Counted from the stretch's first letter, positions 42,840-52,815 are shown. The stretch is DNA of 64,000 bases from Eubacteriaceae bacterium (GCA_021770095.1 JAETRQ010000010.1:1-64000); one strand, 5' to 3'. A program made the numbers and translations. The notes: generated by a model from the letters alone, not told the origin.

Positions 42840-45374
42840 ATGAAAAAAAGTCTTAATGGTTTATGGAAATTCAGAAAATTAAATAGTGGTCAATATAAGA
42901 ATGCCAATGTTCCGGGATGTAATTTTCTGGACTTGATGGAGAATGGTGACATTGATGACCCGTTCTATGCTCTCAATGAAAAAAAAGCGGATTGGGTAGG
43001 CAAAGAGGATTGGGAATATATCAAGGAATTTGAACTCAGTGAACAAGAACGCACTGCTGATGATATTGTAATCCACTTTAATATGCTTGATACAATCTGT
43101 GATGTTTTTATCAATGGTCATTTGCTCTTTAAGGGTGATAACTGTTTTGTTGCATACAATTATTCAGTTAAAGATTATCTCAAAACAGGTAACAATGAGA
43201 TTAAAGTGATTTTTTATTCTCCGGTAAAATATGTTGAGCAGGAGTATAAAAAAGTGCCAACCCCTATGAATTCAAATGGTCAGAACGGTATTGTACATAT
43301 CAGAAAGCCACAGAGCCATTTCGGATGGGACTGGGGTCCTGTTTTGCCGCCAAGCGGTATCAGCGGCGATGTATATCTTGATTTTATTCATAAAGGCAAG
43401 ATAGATTTCCTGTCCGTTACACAGAATCATAACGAGCATGTTGTTGTTAATGTAAATGCAGATTTGATTTTGTACGATGATGTTAACTGTACCATAACAC
43501 TTGAAAGTCCTGACGGTGAAGTTATTTTCAAACAGGGTGCAAGTGCAGAATTTATTATTGAAAATCCTGAATTGTGGTGGACATATGAATTGTCATCAAA
43601 AGATATTCAGCCGTTATATACGGTTAAAGTACAGCTTGAATATAACGGAAAAGTAATTGATACTGCGGAGAAGAAAATAGGACTGAGGACGATTGAACTG
43701 AACAGAGACAGAGATGCCTACGGACAGAACTTCCAGTTCGTGCTGAATGGTGTGCCTTTGTTTATTAAAGGGGCAAGTTATATTCCTCCGGATAGTTTTA
43801 TTACCAGATTTGACAGTGAACGATTGAATCAATTGCTTGATGCTGCACGGTTTTCAAATATGAATATGATTCGTATCTGGGGCGGCGGATATTATGAGAG
43901 CGATGATTTTTATAATGCCTGTGACGAACGCGGACTTCTTGTCTGGCAGGATTTTCAGTTCGCTTGTCAGGCATATCCGTTCTTCCTTGATTCTTTCCTT
44001 GATAATGTAAAAAAAGAAGTGGAATATAATGTGAAAAGATTATGCCATCATCCGTCACTTGCTGTTTGGTGCGGAAATAATGAAATTGAAGATATGCATA
44101 TGGCATGGGCTCATATGAAAAAGTATGTGGACTGGACAGAAAAATTCTTTTATCATATTCTTGAGCCTGAAGTAAGAAAGTTTGATGTTTCCACACCTTA
44201 TACACAAGGCTCTCCGATTGGTGTTTCACATAACCAAGGTGTGTTCAGTGATAATGTGGGGGATACGCATCTTTGGGGCGTATGGCATGGTCTTCAGCCG
44301 ATGAATTATTATCGTAAGAGAATGACACGTTTTTGCAGTGAATTCGGCTTTGAAAGTCTGCCTGATTTAAAGACAATTGAATCTTTTGCTCAGCCTGAGG
44401 ATTATTCCCTTTCAAGTGAGGTTTTCAAATCTCACCAGAAATGTGCAAACGGCAATGACAAGATGATTTATTATATTGCATCAAGGTTTAATCTTCCTGC
44501 AAGGTTTGAAGATTATATTTATCTTTCACAGGTGACACAACAGGAATGTATTGCAGATGCAACCGAGCATTGGCGCAGAAATAAAGGCAGATGCAACGGT
44601 TCAATGTATTGGCAGTTCAATGATTGCTGGGGAGTATGTTCATGGTCAAGTTTTGATTATTACGGCAATTATAAGGCTCTTCAGTACAAGGCAAAGCATT
44701 TTAATGCACCTTTATCCGTATCGGTTGAAGATACAGAGGAATATATAAATATCTTCGCACTCAATGACCTGAACAGTGAGCAGAAACTTACTGTTGAATA
44801 TGAAATCTTTGATTTTGTTTCAGGCACATTGGAGAAGGAATCAAAAGAAATCAATCTGGACAAGGTATCCAATGCACAGGTTTTCTCACTCAATGTTAAA
44901 AATATAAAATCAAAATATGATTACAAGCAAACAGCAATTGCCTCCAGACTTTATCAGGACGGAAAACTGCTTATGCAGAAAGTCACACTGTTCGATAAAG
45001 AAAAAAATCTGAACCTGCCAAAGGCTAAACTGAAAACAAAAATCACTATGTTTGATAATCATATCGAAATCCGTGTTCATTCTGATAAATATGCAAGATT
45101 TGTTAAGATTGAAAGTTCAAAATCAGTTCTGCCGATGAATGATAATTTCTTTGATTTGCTTCCGGGAGAGACTAAAACAATCATTATGAAAAAAGATAAA
45201 AACATGACCATCGAAGACCTTGCACAAAGTATTTCTGTTTACAGTCTTTGCAATATCAAACCTGACAATAATAAACTAAAGACCCTTTTGAAACAGGTAA
45301 AAGTGTTCTGTTCTCCAATTAATATCGGCAATGCGATTCATCACGGCAAATTGTCCAAAGATGTTCAGCTCTAA
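42840..45374 (+). CDS. Beta-mannosidase (GH2)
   Basis: It removes mannose from beta-1,4-mannooligosaccharides. The GH2 layout is clear: N-terminal sugar-binding domain (KKSLNGLWKFRK, then HFGWDWGPVLPPSGI), an immunoglobulin-like domain, and a TIM barrel with IRIWGGGYYE. The acid/base Glu is in WCGNNE (~415) and the nucleophile Glu in FCSEFGFE (~500). The 844 residues fit bacterial beta-mannosidases. No signal peptide, so it acts inside the cell after transport by the upstream carrier. Confidence 0.94.
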   Translation: MKKSLNGLWKFRKLNSGQYKNANVPGCNFLDLMENGDIDDPFYALNEKKADWVGKEDWEYIKEFELSEQERTADDIVIHFNMLDTICDVFINGHLLFKGDNCFVAYNYSVKDYLKTGNNEIKVIFYSPVKYVEQEYKKVPTPMNSNGQNGIVHIRKPQSHFGWDWGPVLPPSGISGDVYLDFIHKGKIDFLSVTQNHNEHVVVNVNADLILYDDVNCTITLESPDGEVIFKQGASAEFIIENPELWWTYELSSKDIQPLYTVKVQLEYNGKVIDTAEKKIGLRTIELNRDRDAYGQNFQFVLNGVPLFIKGASYIPPDSFITRFDSERLNQLLDAARFSNMNMIRIWGGGYYESDDFYNACDERGLLVWQDFQFACQAYPFFLDSFLDNVKKEVEYNVKRLCHHPSLAVWCGNNEIEDMHMAWAHMKKYVDWTEKFFYHILEPEVRKFDVSTPYTQGSPIGVSHNQGVFSDNVGDTHLWGVWHGLQPMNYYRKRMTRFCSEFGFESLPDLKTIESFAQPEDYSLSSEVFKSHQKCANGNDKMIYYIASRFNLPARFEDYIYLSQVTQQECIADATEHWRRNKGRCNGSMYWQFNDCWGVCSWSSFDYYGNYKALQYKAKHFNAPLSVSVEDTEEYINIFALNDLNSEQKLTVEYEIFDFVSGTLEKESKEINLDKVSNAQVFSLNVKNIKSKYDYKQTAIASRLYQDGKLLMQKVTLFDKEKNLNLPKAKLKTKITMFDNHIEIRVHSDKYARFVKIESSKSVLPMNDNFFDLLPGETKTIIMKKDKNMTIEDLAQSISVYSLCNIKPDNNKLKTLLKQVKVFCSPINIGNAIHHGKLSKDVQL

Positions 45375-45385
45375 CCATGACTAAT

Positions 45386-45401
45386 GTGACAATATTGTAA
45401 T
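45386..45401 (+). promoter_or_regulatory. Upstream box shared by the two-component and ABC operons
   Basis: GTGACAATATTGTAAT, 46 bases before the response-regulator start. It matches GTGACGAAATTGTAAT at 47124 at 14 of 16 positions, consistent with the regulator's own binding site. Confidence 0.6.
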
Positions 45402-45446
45402 AGAATAAAAATTACGGTTGTGATAAAATATATTCAGGTGATTATA

Positions 45447-46124
45447 ATGAATATTTTTCTTTTGGAAGATGATGACGCAATCGGTATGGGGCTGACCTAT
45501 TCACTTGAAAATGAAGGATATAATGTCACCCTTGCCAAAACCGTCAAAAATGCTTTTGAAATTATTGATAAAACAGAATTTTCACTTTATATTCTCGATT
45601 TGACTTTGCCTGACGGCAGTGGATATGATGTCTGCAAAAAGATAAAAATGCAAGGCGATTTGCCTGTGATTTTTCTTACTGCATTTGATGACGAGGTTAA
45701 TGTCGTTATGGGATTTGACCTTGGTGCAGACGATTATATTTCAAAACCATTCAGGCTTAAAGAATTGACTGCGAGGATAAAAAGTGTATTAAGGCGTTAT
45801 AATAAAGATTCTGCCGACGGCATTATTAAAATCAAGAATCTGGCTATCAATACCAATGAAGCCAAAGTATATAAGAATAATGCAGAAATTATTTTGACAG
45901 CAATGGAGTACAGGCTGCTTTTGATTTTGCTGAATAACCGCGGCAAAGTTTTATCAAGGAATCAGTTGCTTGAAAATATCTGGGATATTGACGGTGCGTT
46001 TGTTGAAGATAACACTCTTACCGTTTATATCAAAAGATTAAGAGACAAAATTGAAGATTGTCCGACGAATCCTGAATTTATTAAAACAGTGCGCGGACTT
46101 GGGTATGTGATTGAAAATGATTAA
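45447..46124 (+). CDS. OmpR/PhoB-family response regulator
   Basis: 225 residues: receiver domain with the acidic pocket EDDDA, phospho-acceptor Asp in ILDLTLPDG (~51) and the Lys in SKPFRLKEL, then a winged-helix DNA-binding domain (NTLTVYIKRLRDKI). ATG 45447 follows AGGTGAT; a longer upstream frame is unlikely. It overlaps the histidine kinase gene by 8 bases and probably controls the ABC exporter downstream. Confidence 0.95.
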   Translation: MNIFLLEDDDAIGMGLTYSLENEGYNVTLAKTVKNAFEIIDKTEFSLYILDLTLPDGSGYDVCKKIKMQGDLPVIFLTAFDDEVNVVMGFDLGADDYISKPFRLKELTARIKSVLRRYNKDSADGIIKIKNLAINTNEAKVYKNNAEIILTAMEYRLLLILLNNRGKVLSRNQLLENIWDIDGAFVEDNTLTVYIKRLRDKIEDCPTNPEFIKTVRGLGYVIEND

Positions 46125-47109
46125 CGACGGATTAAAAAAAATTATAGTTATCGGCATAGGACTTACAACTTTGTTGTCAGTCCTATGTGTGTTTATTGAG
46201 CCTTGGTGTGCACTGATTTGTTTGATTCTGGGAATCACATTGACATTGGTGTTCTTTTATTATACCAAAAAAAGATACGACAGTATTGCGCACCTCAATG
46301 ATTACCTTTCATTAATTCTTTCAGGTGTTTATGACCTTGATATTTCAGATAATTCTGAGGGCGAATTGTCAATGCTGAAGAATAATCTTTTCAAAGTAAT
46401 GACTTTGCTGGATTCTCAAAATAATATGCTGAAGAAGGATAAAATTTATCTTTCCGATTCACTTGCAGATATTTCGCATCAACTCAAAACGCCGCTGACT
46501 TCGATGATGGTGATGACAGAACTGATTAAAGATGAAGAAGATAATGAAAAGAGAACACAGTTCCTGTCTGTTATTGAAAGTCAGCTGGATAAAATGAAGT
46601 GGCTGATTTTGACGCTGCTGAAATTATCAAAACTGGATGCAGGTACTGCCGACTTTAAAAAAGATAATGTTTCAATTAAAAACATTATTGATAAAAGTAT
46701 AAAACAATTCCTTATTACGATTGATATAAAAGGAATTGATATTATTAATAATATTGAAGATTTTACATTCACAGGTGATGAAAACTGGACTGTTGAGGCA
46801 GTGGAGAATATTATTAAAAACTGCATTGAACATTTGAATAAAAACGGCAGAATTGAAATTTCAACATACTGCACCAATATTTATAACAGTCTGGTTATTA
46901 AAGATAACGGAACAGGAATATCACAAGAGGATTTGCCGCATATTTTTGAGAGATTTTATCATGGCGAAAATTCATCAAGTGACAGTGTCGGAATCGGTCT
47001 TGCACTGGCAAAAACAATATTTGAAAAAGAGAATGCCCAGATTAGTGTTACCAGCACAGCAGGTGAGGGCAGTGCGTTTGAAATAAGATTTTATAAAGCA
47101 ATTGTTTGA
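46117..47109 (+). CDS. Sensor histidine kinase (short-loop, intramembrane-sensing type)
   Basis: 330 residues. Two membrane spans (~10-32 and ~34-52) are separated by only a few residues, so there is almost no outside sensor domain, as in BceS-type kinases that sense through a partner transporter. The H-box is LADISHQLKTPLTSM, followed by N-box ENIIKNCIEHL and G-boxes DNGTGIS and GIGLALAKTI. It overlaps the response regulator and precedes the ABC genes. Confidence 0.92.
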   Translation: MINDGLKKIIVIGIGLTTLLSVLCVFIEPWCALICLILGITLTLVFFYYTKKRYDSIAHLNDYLSLILSGVYDLDISDNSEGELSMLKNNLFKVMTLLDSQNNMLKKDKIYLSDSLADISHQLKTPLTSMMVMTELIKDEEDNEKRTQFLSVIESQLDKMKWLILTLLKLSKLDAGTADFKKDNVSIKNIIDKSIKQFLITIDIKGIDIINNIEDFTFTGDENWTVEAVENIIKNCIEHLNKNGRIEISTYCTNIYNSLVIKDNGTGISQEDLPHIFERFYHGENSSSDSVGIGLALAKTIFEKENAQISVTSTAGEGSAFEIRFYKAIV

Positions 47110-47123
47110 TTGAAAAGGCATGA

Positions 47124-47139
47124 GTGACGAAATTGTAAT
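47124..47139 (+). promoter_or_regulatory. Second copy of the shared upstream box
   Basis: GTGACGAAATTGTAAT, followed by TTTTTTTGTCAC that also makes an inverted GTGAC. It precedes the ABC operon by 65 bases. Confidence 0.6.
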
Positions 47140-47203
47140 TTTTTTGTCACGCAGGTGTAAGTATCATTTGATAATATGAGAGCAACGAAAGGAGATAAAT
47201 TAT

Positions 47204-47887
47204 ATGAAAATACTTGACATTAAGAATTTATCAAAAGTTTACGGTAAGGGCGATACAATGGTAAAAGCCCTTGACAATGTATCATTCAGCGTTGAGCAGG
47301 GTGAGTTCGTTGCAATCATAGGACCATCGGGTTCAGGTAAGTCAACACTCCTGCACATTCTCGGCGGTGTTGATACACCGACAAGCGGAAAGGTTGTTAT
47401 TAACAATACGGATATTTCAGCTCTGGATGAAACCGCACTTGCCATTTTCAGACGCAGACAAATCGGACTTGTTTATCAGTTCTATAACTTAATTCCGATT
47501 CTGACAGTAGAAGAAAATCTTACTCTTCCGCTTTTGCTTGACGGCAGAAAGCCGGAGAAAAAGCAGATTGATGCTTTGGTTGAAAAACTCGGACTCAAAC
47601 ACAGAATGACACATCTGCCAAATCAATTGTCCGGCGGACAGCAGCAGAGAGTATCTATCGGCAGAGCCTTGATTAACAATCCTGCACTTATGCTTGCCGA
47701 TGAACCGACAGGTAATCTTGACAGTGAAAACAGTAAAGAGATTATTGCTTTGTTAAGACATTTTAATAAAGAATATAACCAAACTGTTATTATTATCACG
47801 CATGATGAAAAAATTGCACTGTCTGCTGACAGAATTATCTCTATCGAAGATGGTAAAATCAAAAGAGATGAGGTGAGGATGGGTTGA
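47204..47887 (+). CDS. ABC exporter ATPase (MacB/BceA type)
   Basis: 227 residues with Walker A GPSGSGKST (~39), signature [14 protein letters not shown], Walker [12 protein letters not shown] and ITHD. It belongs to the group that powers FtsX-type permeases in peptide export or antimicrobial sensing. It follows GAAAGGAGAT and overlaps the permease gene by 4 bases. The linked short-loop kinase suggests response to an envelope signal or peptide antibiotic. Confidence 0.94.
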   Translation: MKILDIKNLSKVYGKGDTMVKALDNVSFSVEQGEFVAIIGPSGSGKSTLLHILGGVDTPTSGKVVINNTDISALDETALAIFRRRQIGLVYQFYNLIPILTVEENLTLPLLLDGRKPEKKQIDALVEKLGLKHRMTHLPNQLSGGQQQRVSIGRALINNPALMLADEPTGNLDSENSKEIIALLRHFNKEYNQTVIIITHDEKIALSADRIISIEDGKIKRDEVRMG

Positions 47888-50448
47888 ATATTGTAAACAA
47901 ATTAACCCTTCGTCATCTGAAAGAAAATAAGGGCAGAACCGTAATCACAACACTTGGTATTTGTGTATCGGTTGCGATGATTACTGCGGTATTTGTTGCA
48001 GTTGCATCCATGATGAACCTGTTTGGTGAAGTTGAACTGATGGGCGCAGGATATAAACACGCAATTTTTCAGGTTGATGAGAGCCAGTACCAGCAACTGA
48101 AAAAGGATGACAGGTTTTCAAGAATAGGTCTAACGACTTGTCCGGACTATTCTTCTTATCAGCTTGAGAACAGAAAGAGTGACAGATTGGGGACCGGTGA
48201 TTTTTACGCAGGTGATTCTTCCAATCTTGAACAGATGATGACAAGCGAATATGAAGGTATTTTGCCAAAAAACAAAAATGAAATTGCTGTGGAAAAAGAG
48301 TTTATCGAAAAGAATGAACTTGACTGGAAAATCGGTGACACAGTAACCATTCCGATGGGTGAACGAACTTTACTTGATGAAAACGGTACCGAATCAATAG
48401 TCGGCGGCGGATATTTTGGCGGTGAGCAGTTTGCTGTTAAGGATATTGGCGAATTCAAAATTACTGCTATTCTGAATACAAATCCTGCAACCGCCGGAAG
48501 ATACAGTATTGTAAGAGGCCTTGCAGCCGATGAAATTGACTTTTCAAACGGCAATTTGCTTACTGCTTATGTTGAACTTAAAGAAGTGAATTACAAATCA
48601 CTTGACCTTTTGCGTGATATTGTAAAAGAATATGATATTCAAGAATATGATTTGAATACTTCTTATCTTGAAACCAAATTTGCTATTGATGAAAACAGTT
48701 CACTTGCAACTACGATTTTGCCGTTGGCTGCAATTGTGCTCGTGATTATTATCATTGCATCGGTAGTACTTATCTATAACTCATTCGGCATGTCTCTTTC
48801 AGAACGTATAAGATATTTGGGTATGCTGGCGTCAGTCGGTGCAACAAAAAAGCAGAAAAAAGCATCTGTATACTATGAAGGTTTAATTCTGGGTGCAATC
48901 GGCATTCCTGTTGGTATTTTGGCAGGTATTGCCGGTATCGGTATAACGCTCAAGGCGGTAGGCAAAAAGATTATCTCAACAGGTATGATTATGGGTGTAT
49001 CCGATTCAAATATGAATATGGATGTAGTTGTACCTCTCTGGGCGGTTGTCGGAGTAATTATTTTCAGTATCATTACAATTGTGATTTCATCCTTTGTTCC
49101 TTCACGCAAGGCATCACGTGTTACACCGATTGATGCTATCCGCCAGAGAGATGAAATTAAAGTAAAATCAAAGAAACTGAAATCACCGAAAATTGTACGA
49201 TTGATTTTTGGTTATGAAGGTGAACTTGCACATAAGAATCTTAAACGTAACGGAAGAAAATCAAGGGTAATAACCGCATCTATTGCTCTTTCTGTTATCC
49301 TTTTCCTGAGCTGCAATTATTTCTGTTCTTGTTTTGTAACTGCAACGAATATTGAAGCAGATGTGCCGTATCAGATTCAGACAATGGTCAATTATGACGA
49401 TAAAGATGAATTTATGAAAGAACTTGATGATATGTCAGGTGTTGATAATTATTATTGTGTCAATAATGCATATACTGAACTGAGCAAAGATGACAGTGAC
49501 CCTGAAATTAAGAAGTTTGTTGATGAAAGTCATCTTACAACGGGATACAAAAACTTATTTAATAACAAAATGTTTATGTATCTCAATTATGTTGACGACG
49601 AGGATTTTAATAAACTCTGTGAAGAGAATAACATTGATTATAAAGAATTTTATGGTGACAGGAACAAGGCTCTCCTTCTGAATAATGTGAATCATAAAGC
49701 GGGCGGTGCCGCCGTATTCAATGACAGTATACTCGGTCTGGATATGAAATTGTATGAGTTCCCGTTTGAAATTGCTGGATTTGTTGATTATGATGCTGAT
49801 TCTTATGTGTGCAATCTCAATGCATCAAAGGCAAGCGTTTCACTTTTTGTTCCGATTTCTGTTTATTATGAAAATGCAAAAGAACTTTACGGTGATTCGA
49901 ATTTCTCTTATATGATTGGTGTTGAAACAAGCCAGCATAAGACTGTTACCGAAAATATTCAGTCCGTTTTTGATGAAAAAGATTTTGATTCAACATACTG
50001 CGCGGATTTCGTTGAAACAATGCAGGTTATGAATACACTTGTGTTTGTGCTTCAGGTATTCATATATGGATTTATTGCACTTATCTCCATGATAACGATT
50101 GCAAATATAATCAATACCATCTCAACAGGTATTGCAATGCGCCGCAAAGAATTTGCTATGCTCAAATCGGTTGGTACAACACCAAAAGGTTTCCGCAAAA
50201 TGGTTGCACTTGAAAGTGCTTTTTACGGTATAAAGGCTCTGGTGGTTTCTTTACCTCTGAGTGTCCTTATCAGTTTTGGAATGAATAAGGCCATGGGACT
50301 CGACTTGCTTCCGTTTGAAATTAACTGGCTGCTTTATCTTGCAGTAATTGCGGTAGTCTTTGTTGTTGTCGGATTAACAATGTTATATTCTGTCAATAAA
50401 CTCAAAGATGATTCAATAGTAGAAACACTTAAAGAAGAAATTAATTAG
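47884..50448 (+). CDS. FtsX-type ABC permease with two external domains
   Basis: 854 residues. First half: span ~20-42, an outside domain to ~275, and three spans ~280-395 with the FtsX signature (RYLGMLASVGATKKQKK). Second half repeats this: span ~455-475, outside domain to ~700, three spans to ~845 (EFAMLKSVGTTPKGFRKM). This is an eight-span, two-domain layout, not the ten-span BceB. It uses a TTG start within the ATPase stop after GAGGTGAGG. Substrate is unknown; antimicrobial peptide or lipoprotein-like cargo is likely. Confidence 0.9.
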   Translation: MNIVNKLTLRHLKENKGRTVITTLGICVSVAMITAVFVAVASMMNLFGEVELMGAGYKHAIFQVDESQYQQLKKDDRFSRIGLTTCPDYSSYQLENRKSDRLGTGDFYAGDSSNLEQMMTSEYEGILPKNKNEIAVEKEFIEKNELDWKIGDTVTIPMGERTLLDENGTESIVGGGYFGGEQFAVKDIGEFKITAILNTNPATAGRYSIVRGLAADEIDFSNGNLLTAYVELKEVNYKSLDLLRDIVKEYDIQEYDLNTSYLETKFAIDENSSLATTILPLAAIVLVIIIIASVVLIYNSFGMSLSERIRYLGMLASVGATKKQKKASVYYEGLILGAIGIPVGILAGIAGIGITLKAVGKKIISTGMIMGVSDSNMNMDVVVPLWAVVGVIIFSIITIVISSFVPSRKASRVTPIDAIRQRDEIKVKSKKLKSPKIVRLIFGYEGELAHKNLKRNGRKSRVITASIALSVILFLSCNYFCSCFVTATNIEADVPYQIQTMVNYDDKDEFMKELDDMSGVDNYYCVNNAYTELSKDDSDPEIKKFVDESHLTTGYKNLFNNKMFMYLNYVDDEDFNKLCEENNIDYKEFYGDRNKALLLNNVNHKAGGAAVFNDSILGLDMKLYEFPFEIAGFVDYDADSYVCNLNASKASVSLFVPISVYYENAKELYGDSNFSYMIGVETSQHKTVTENIQSVFDEKDFDSTYCADFVETMQVMNTLVFVLQVFIYGFIALISMITIANIINTISTGIAMRRKEFAMLKSVGTTPKGFRKMVALESAFYGIKALVVSLPLSVLISFGMNKAMGLDLLPFEINWLLYLAVIAVVFVVVGLTMLYSVNKLKDDSIVETLKEEIN

Positions 50449-50474
50449 TTTAAATTATTCGATTTGCTACAATA

Positions 50475-50505
50475 AAAGACCTGTCGGCTGATCGGCAGGT
50501 CTTAA
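50475..50505 (+). terminator. Hairpin after the ABC permease gene
   Basis: AAGACCTG pairs with CAGGTCTT around an inner stem; the following AAATAAA lacks a T run, so it may work weakly. Confidence 0.6.
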
Positions 50506-50519
50506 ATAAAGGGAATAGT

Positions 50520-50987
50520 ATGAGACATGTTTTATCCATCATTATTTGTCTTATTATTCTGATTGGAACTATTATTCTATTTGCAGTGGATACAGAAGAT
50601 TTGGTTATGGGATATACGCAGATTGTGCAGGTTCTCGGCAAGTCACAGTTAACGTCAAATGAGCATTTAATTGGCAGCAGGTATGAAAGAAAGGATGATT
50701 ATGCAGGCGGTTATATGTGCCTTGCGGATTCTGTTACAGGAAGAGATATACCATACGGCGGCTGTTCCACTAAGAACAGGAAATTAATGTTAACAGGTAA
50801 AATAAACAGACAGCATGGAAATGTTAACATTCATATCCGATATGGAAGTGAGTGCGAAGATATTCAATTTGACGGTAAAGGTTATATTGAAAAGGAACTC
50901 TCATTCTGCGGCGGCGGTAATTATATAGTGATTGAATACGAGAATTTTGTCGGCGAAGTTGATATAAAGACGGAGTATATAAAATAA
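50520..50987 (+). CDS. Unknown small membrane-anchored protein
   Basis: 155 residues with one N-terminal membrane segment (~5-23, LSIIICLIILIGTIILFAV) and an outside domain of strands with several Cys (MCLADSV, GGCSTKN, CEDIQF, SFCGGG). It resembles no family I know. It follows AAAGGG and lies on its own between the ABC operon and the DUF2804 gene. Confidence 0.65.
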   Translation: MRHVLSIIICLIILIGTIILFAVDTEDLVMGYTQIVQVLGKSQLTSNEHLIGSRYERKDDYAGGYMCLADSVTGRDIPYGGCSTKNRKLMLTGKINRQHGNVNIHIRYGSECEDIQFDGKGYIEKELSFCGGGNYIVIEYENFVGEVDIKTEYIK

Positions 50988-51079
50988 GTTATTTATCACA
51001 TAATGATTGTTTTTGTGCAAGGTTTGTGCTATTGTGATGATAAGAGAATATTGACCATAAAACACAAAGAGGTGCACAA

Positions 51080-52108
51080 ATGCAAAATGAAATTTTAACG
51101 AAGCAGCCATTGCTCGACAGTGAGGGGAATGTTGCTAACCCCGGATGGTGCAGGCATAATCTTTATGACTACAATATTGAAAACTGTTCCGTGAATATTA
51201 TGCGTCTGAAGGAATGGGATTTTTATCAGATTTGCAACGGCGAAATGATGGTCCAGATTAATCTGTTCAATATTTCGCTTGCTACATGTGCGACCTTTGG
51301 GTTTGTGGATTTAAGAACCGGCAGAAAATTTGATACAATGAGTGTTGAACTCTTTACTCCGCATAAAAACAGAATGAACAAAAACGGCGACTGTGAAAAT
51401 TATTGTTCATACAAACACGGCGGCGTTAAAATCGAATTGGATGTGAAAAAGGAATATCACCATCTTTTGTTTGAAGGGAAATGCAAGGGTAAGCGGATTT
51501 TTGCTGAATTTTTCTGTGGCCGACTCCCTCACCATGAAAGCATTACCATTGCAATTCCGTTTGACAGGAAGGGGCATTTCTTTTACACGAACAAAATAAA
51601 TTGCCTTGATACATACGGTTCTGTTTTGTATGGGGATGAGAAATTCATATTCTCAAAGCACAATACTTTTGCTGTTCTTGACTGGGGCAGGGGAATATGG
51701 CCGCACAAAAATATGTGGTATTGGGCAAACGGCAGCACTTTTATTGATGATAAAGTATTCGGATTTGAACTGACATGGGGTTTCGGCAATACATCAAATG
51801 CAACAGAAACTGCTTTGTTCTATGATGGAGTTTGCCATAAGATTGGTGAAGTTTATCTTGAAAATGATCCTGAAGTCAATAACTCATGGATGCAGGATTG
51901 GCATTTCATCAGTAAGGATGGCAGACTTGATTTAACGATGACGCCTTTTTATGATAATTATTCAAATCTTATGCCGTTTAATCTTTTTGGTATGAAAACG
52001 CATCAGGTACACGGTCTGTGGAATGGTAAAGTTATTCTTGATGATGGCTGTGAAATCGAGATAAAAGATATGTATGCTTTTTGTGAAAAAGTGCATAACA
52101 AATGGTAA
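51080..52108 (+). CDS. DUF2804-family protein
   Basis: 342 residues with the family's central FAVLDWGRGIWPHKNMWYW and ELTWGFGN, plus the N-terminal PLLDSEGNVANPGW. The fold is a beta-sandwich-like one of unknown function; homologues occur in many Firmicutes. It follows AGAGGTG and ends before a terminator, so it is monocistronic. Confidence 0.88.
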   Translation: MQNEILTKQPLLDSEGNVANPGWCRHNLYDYNIENCSVNIMRLKEWDFYQICNGEMMVQINLFNISLATCATFGFVDLRTGRKFDTMSVELFTPHKNRMNKNGDCENYCSYKHGGVKIELDVKKEYHHLLFEGKCKGKRIFAEFFCGRLPHHESITIAIPFDRKGHFFYTNKINCLDTYGSVLYGDEKFIFSKHNTFAVLDWGRGIWPHKNMWYWANGSTFIDDKVFGFELTWGFGNTSNATETALFYDGVCHKIGEVYLENDPEVNNSWMQDWHFISKDGRLDLTMTPFYDNYSNLMPFNLFGMKTHQVHGLWNGKVILDDGCEIEIKDMYAFCEKVHNKW

Positions 52109-52144
52109 CCACCTCAATATTTTGATAAGACAAATATATGAATA

Positions 52145-52183
52145 AAGACTTACGGACAATCATATGCCGTAAGTCTTTTTTTT
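52145..52183 (+). terminator. Terminator after the DUF2804 gene
   Basis: AAGACTTACGG pairs with CCGTAAGTCTT, followed by an eight-T run. Confidence 0.9.
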
Positions 52184-52280
52184 CTATCATTTAAACTGTA
52201 TACTAAAAAATATATAAAATTGTGCATTGTATTGAATACAGATGAGTGGTAATATTTAGAAAAACAAGGAGATATGATAT

Positions 52281-52814
52281 ATGGAAGCACAGAATACGAA
52301 AAAATCAGTGAATGTAAAATCACTTTGTTTTACTGCTCTTATGGCAGCGCTTATATTTGTTTTTACTTACACATTTAAAATCCCGCTCGGCACAGGTTAT
52401 ACGCATTTAGGAGATGCTGTAATCTTTCTTTCCATTGCTTTGCTGGGTTCAAAAAAATCAAGTCTTGCAGCAGGAATAGGTGCTGCACTCGGTGATTTGG
52501 TGGGTGGATATGCACAATGGATTGCACCGACTTTTTTTATTAAACTTATTATGGTTTTGATATGCGGCGTTTTTGCAGAAAAGGTGATTAAGAAAAAACT
52601 TCCCGGTTATATTATAGGTGCAGTTCTCGGCGGTTTATTCCAGATTGGTGCATATACAGTCGTAAAAGTTATTCTGTTTGATAAGGCCTATGCATTCACA
52701 ACTTTGCCTGAACTTATTATCCAGACTGTTGTGGGTATCGTTGCTGCACTGGTTTTTATTGCAATCTTTAACAATACAAAAGTAACTGAAAAATTAAGAA
52801 AGATGGTGGACTGA
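52281..52814 (+). CDS. ECF transporter substrate-binding (S) component
   Basis: 177 residues, about six membrane spans, with KSLCFTALMAALIFVFTYTF at the start (the helix that contacts the ECF T component) and GTGYTHLGDAVIFL. Vitamin or pyrimidine precursors are the usual cargo; it cannot be assigned. ATPase and T components are not nearby, so it uses a shared module. It ends one base before the hydrolase gene, which suggests a linked substrate. Confidence 0.9.
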   Translation: MEAQNTKKSVNVKSLCFTALMAALIFVFTYTFKIPLGTGYTHLGDAVIFLSIALLGSKKSSLAAGIGAALGDLVGGYAQWIAPTFFIKLIMVLICGVFAEKVIKKKLPGYIIGAVLGGLFQIGAYTVVKVILFDKAYAFTTLPELIIQTVVGIVAALVFIAIFNNTKVTEKLRKMVD

Positions 52815-52815
52815 T

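Noticed and set aside
43801-44229. 142-codon minus-strand open frame
   Set aside because: It is antisense to the conserved catalytic region of beta-mannosidase and has no coding features.
52184-52280. Vitamin riboswitch ahead of the ECF S component
   Set aside because: Fewer than 100 bases lie between a terminator and the gene and I see no conserved riboswitch core or expression-platform stem.
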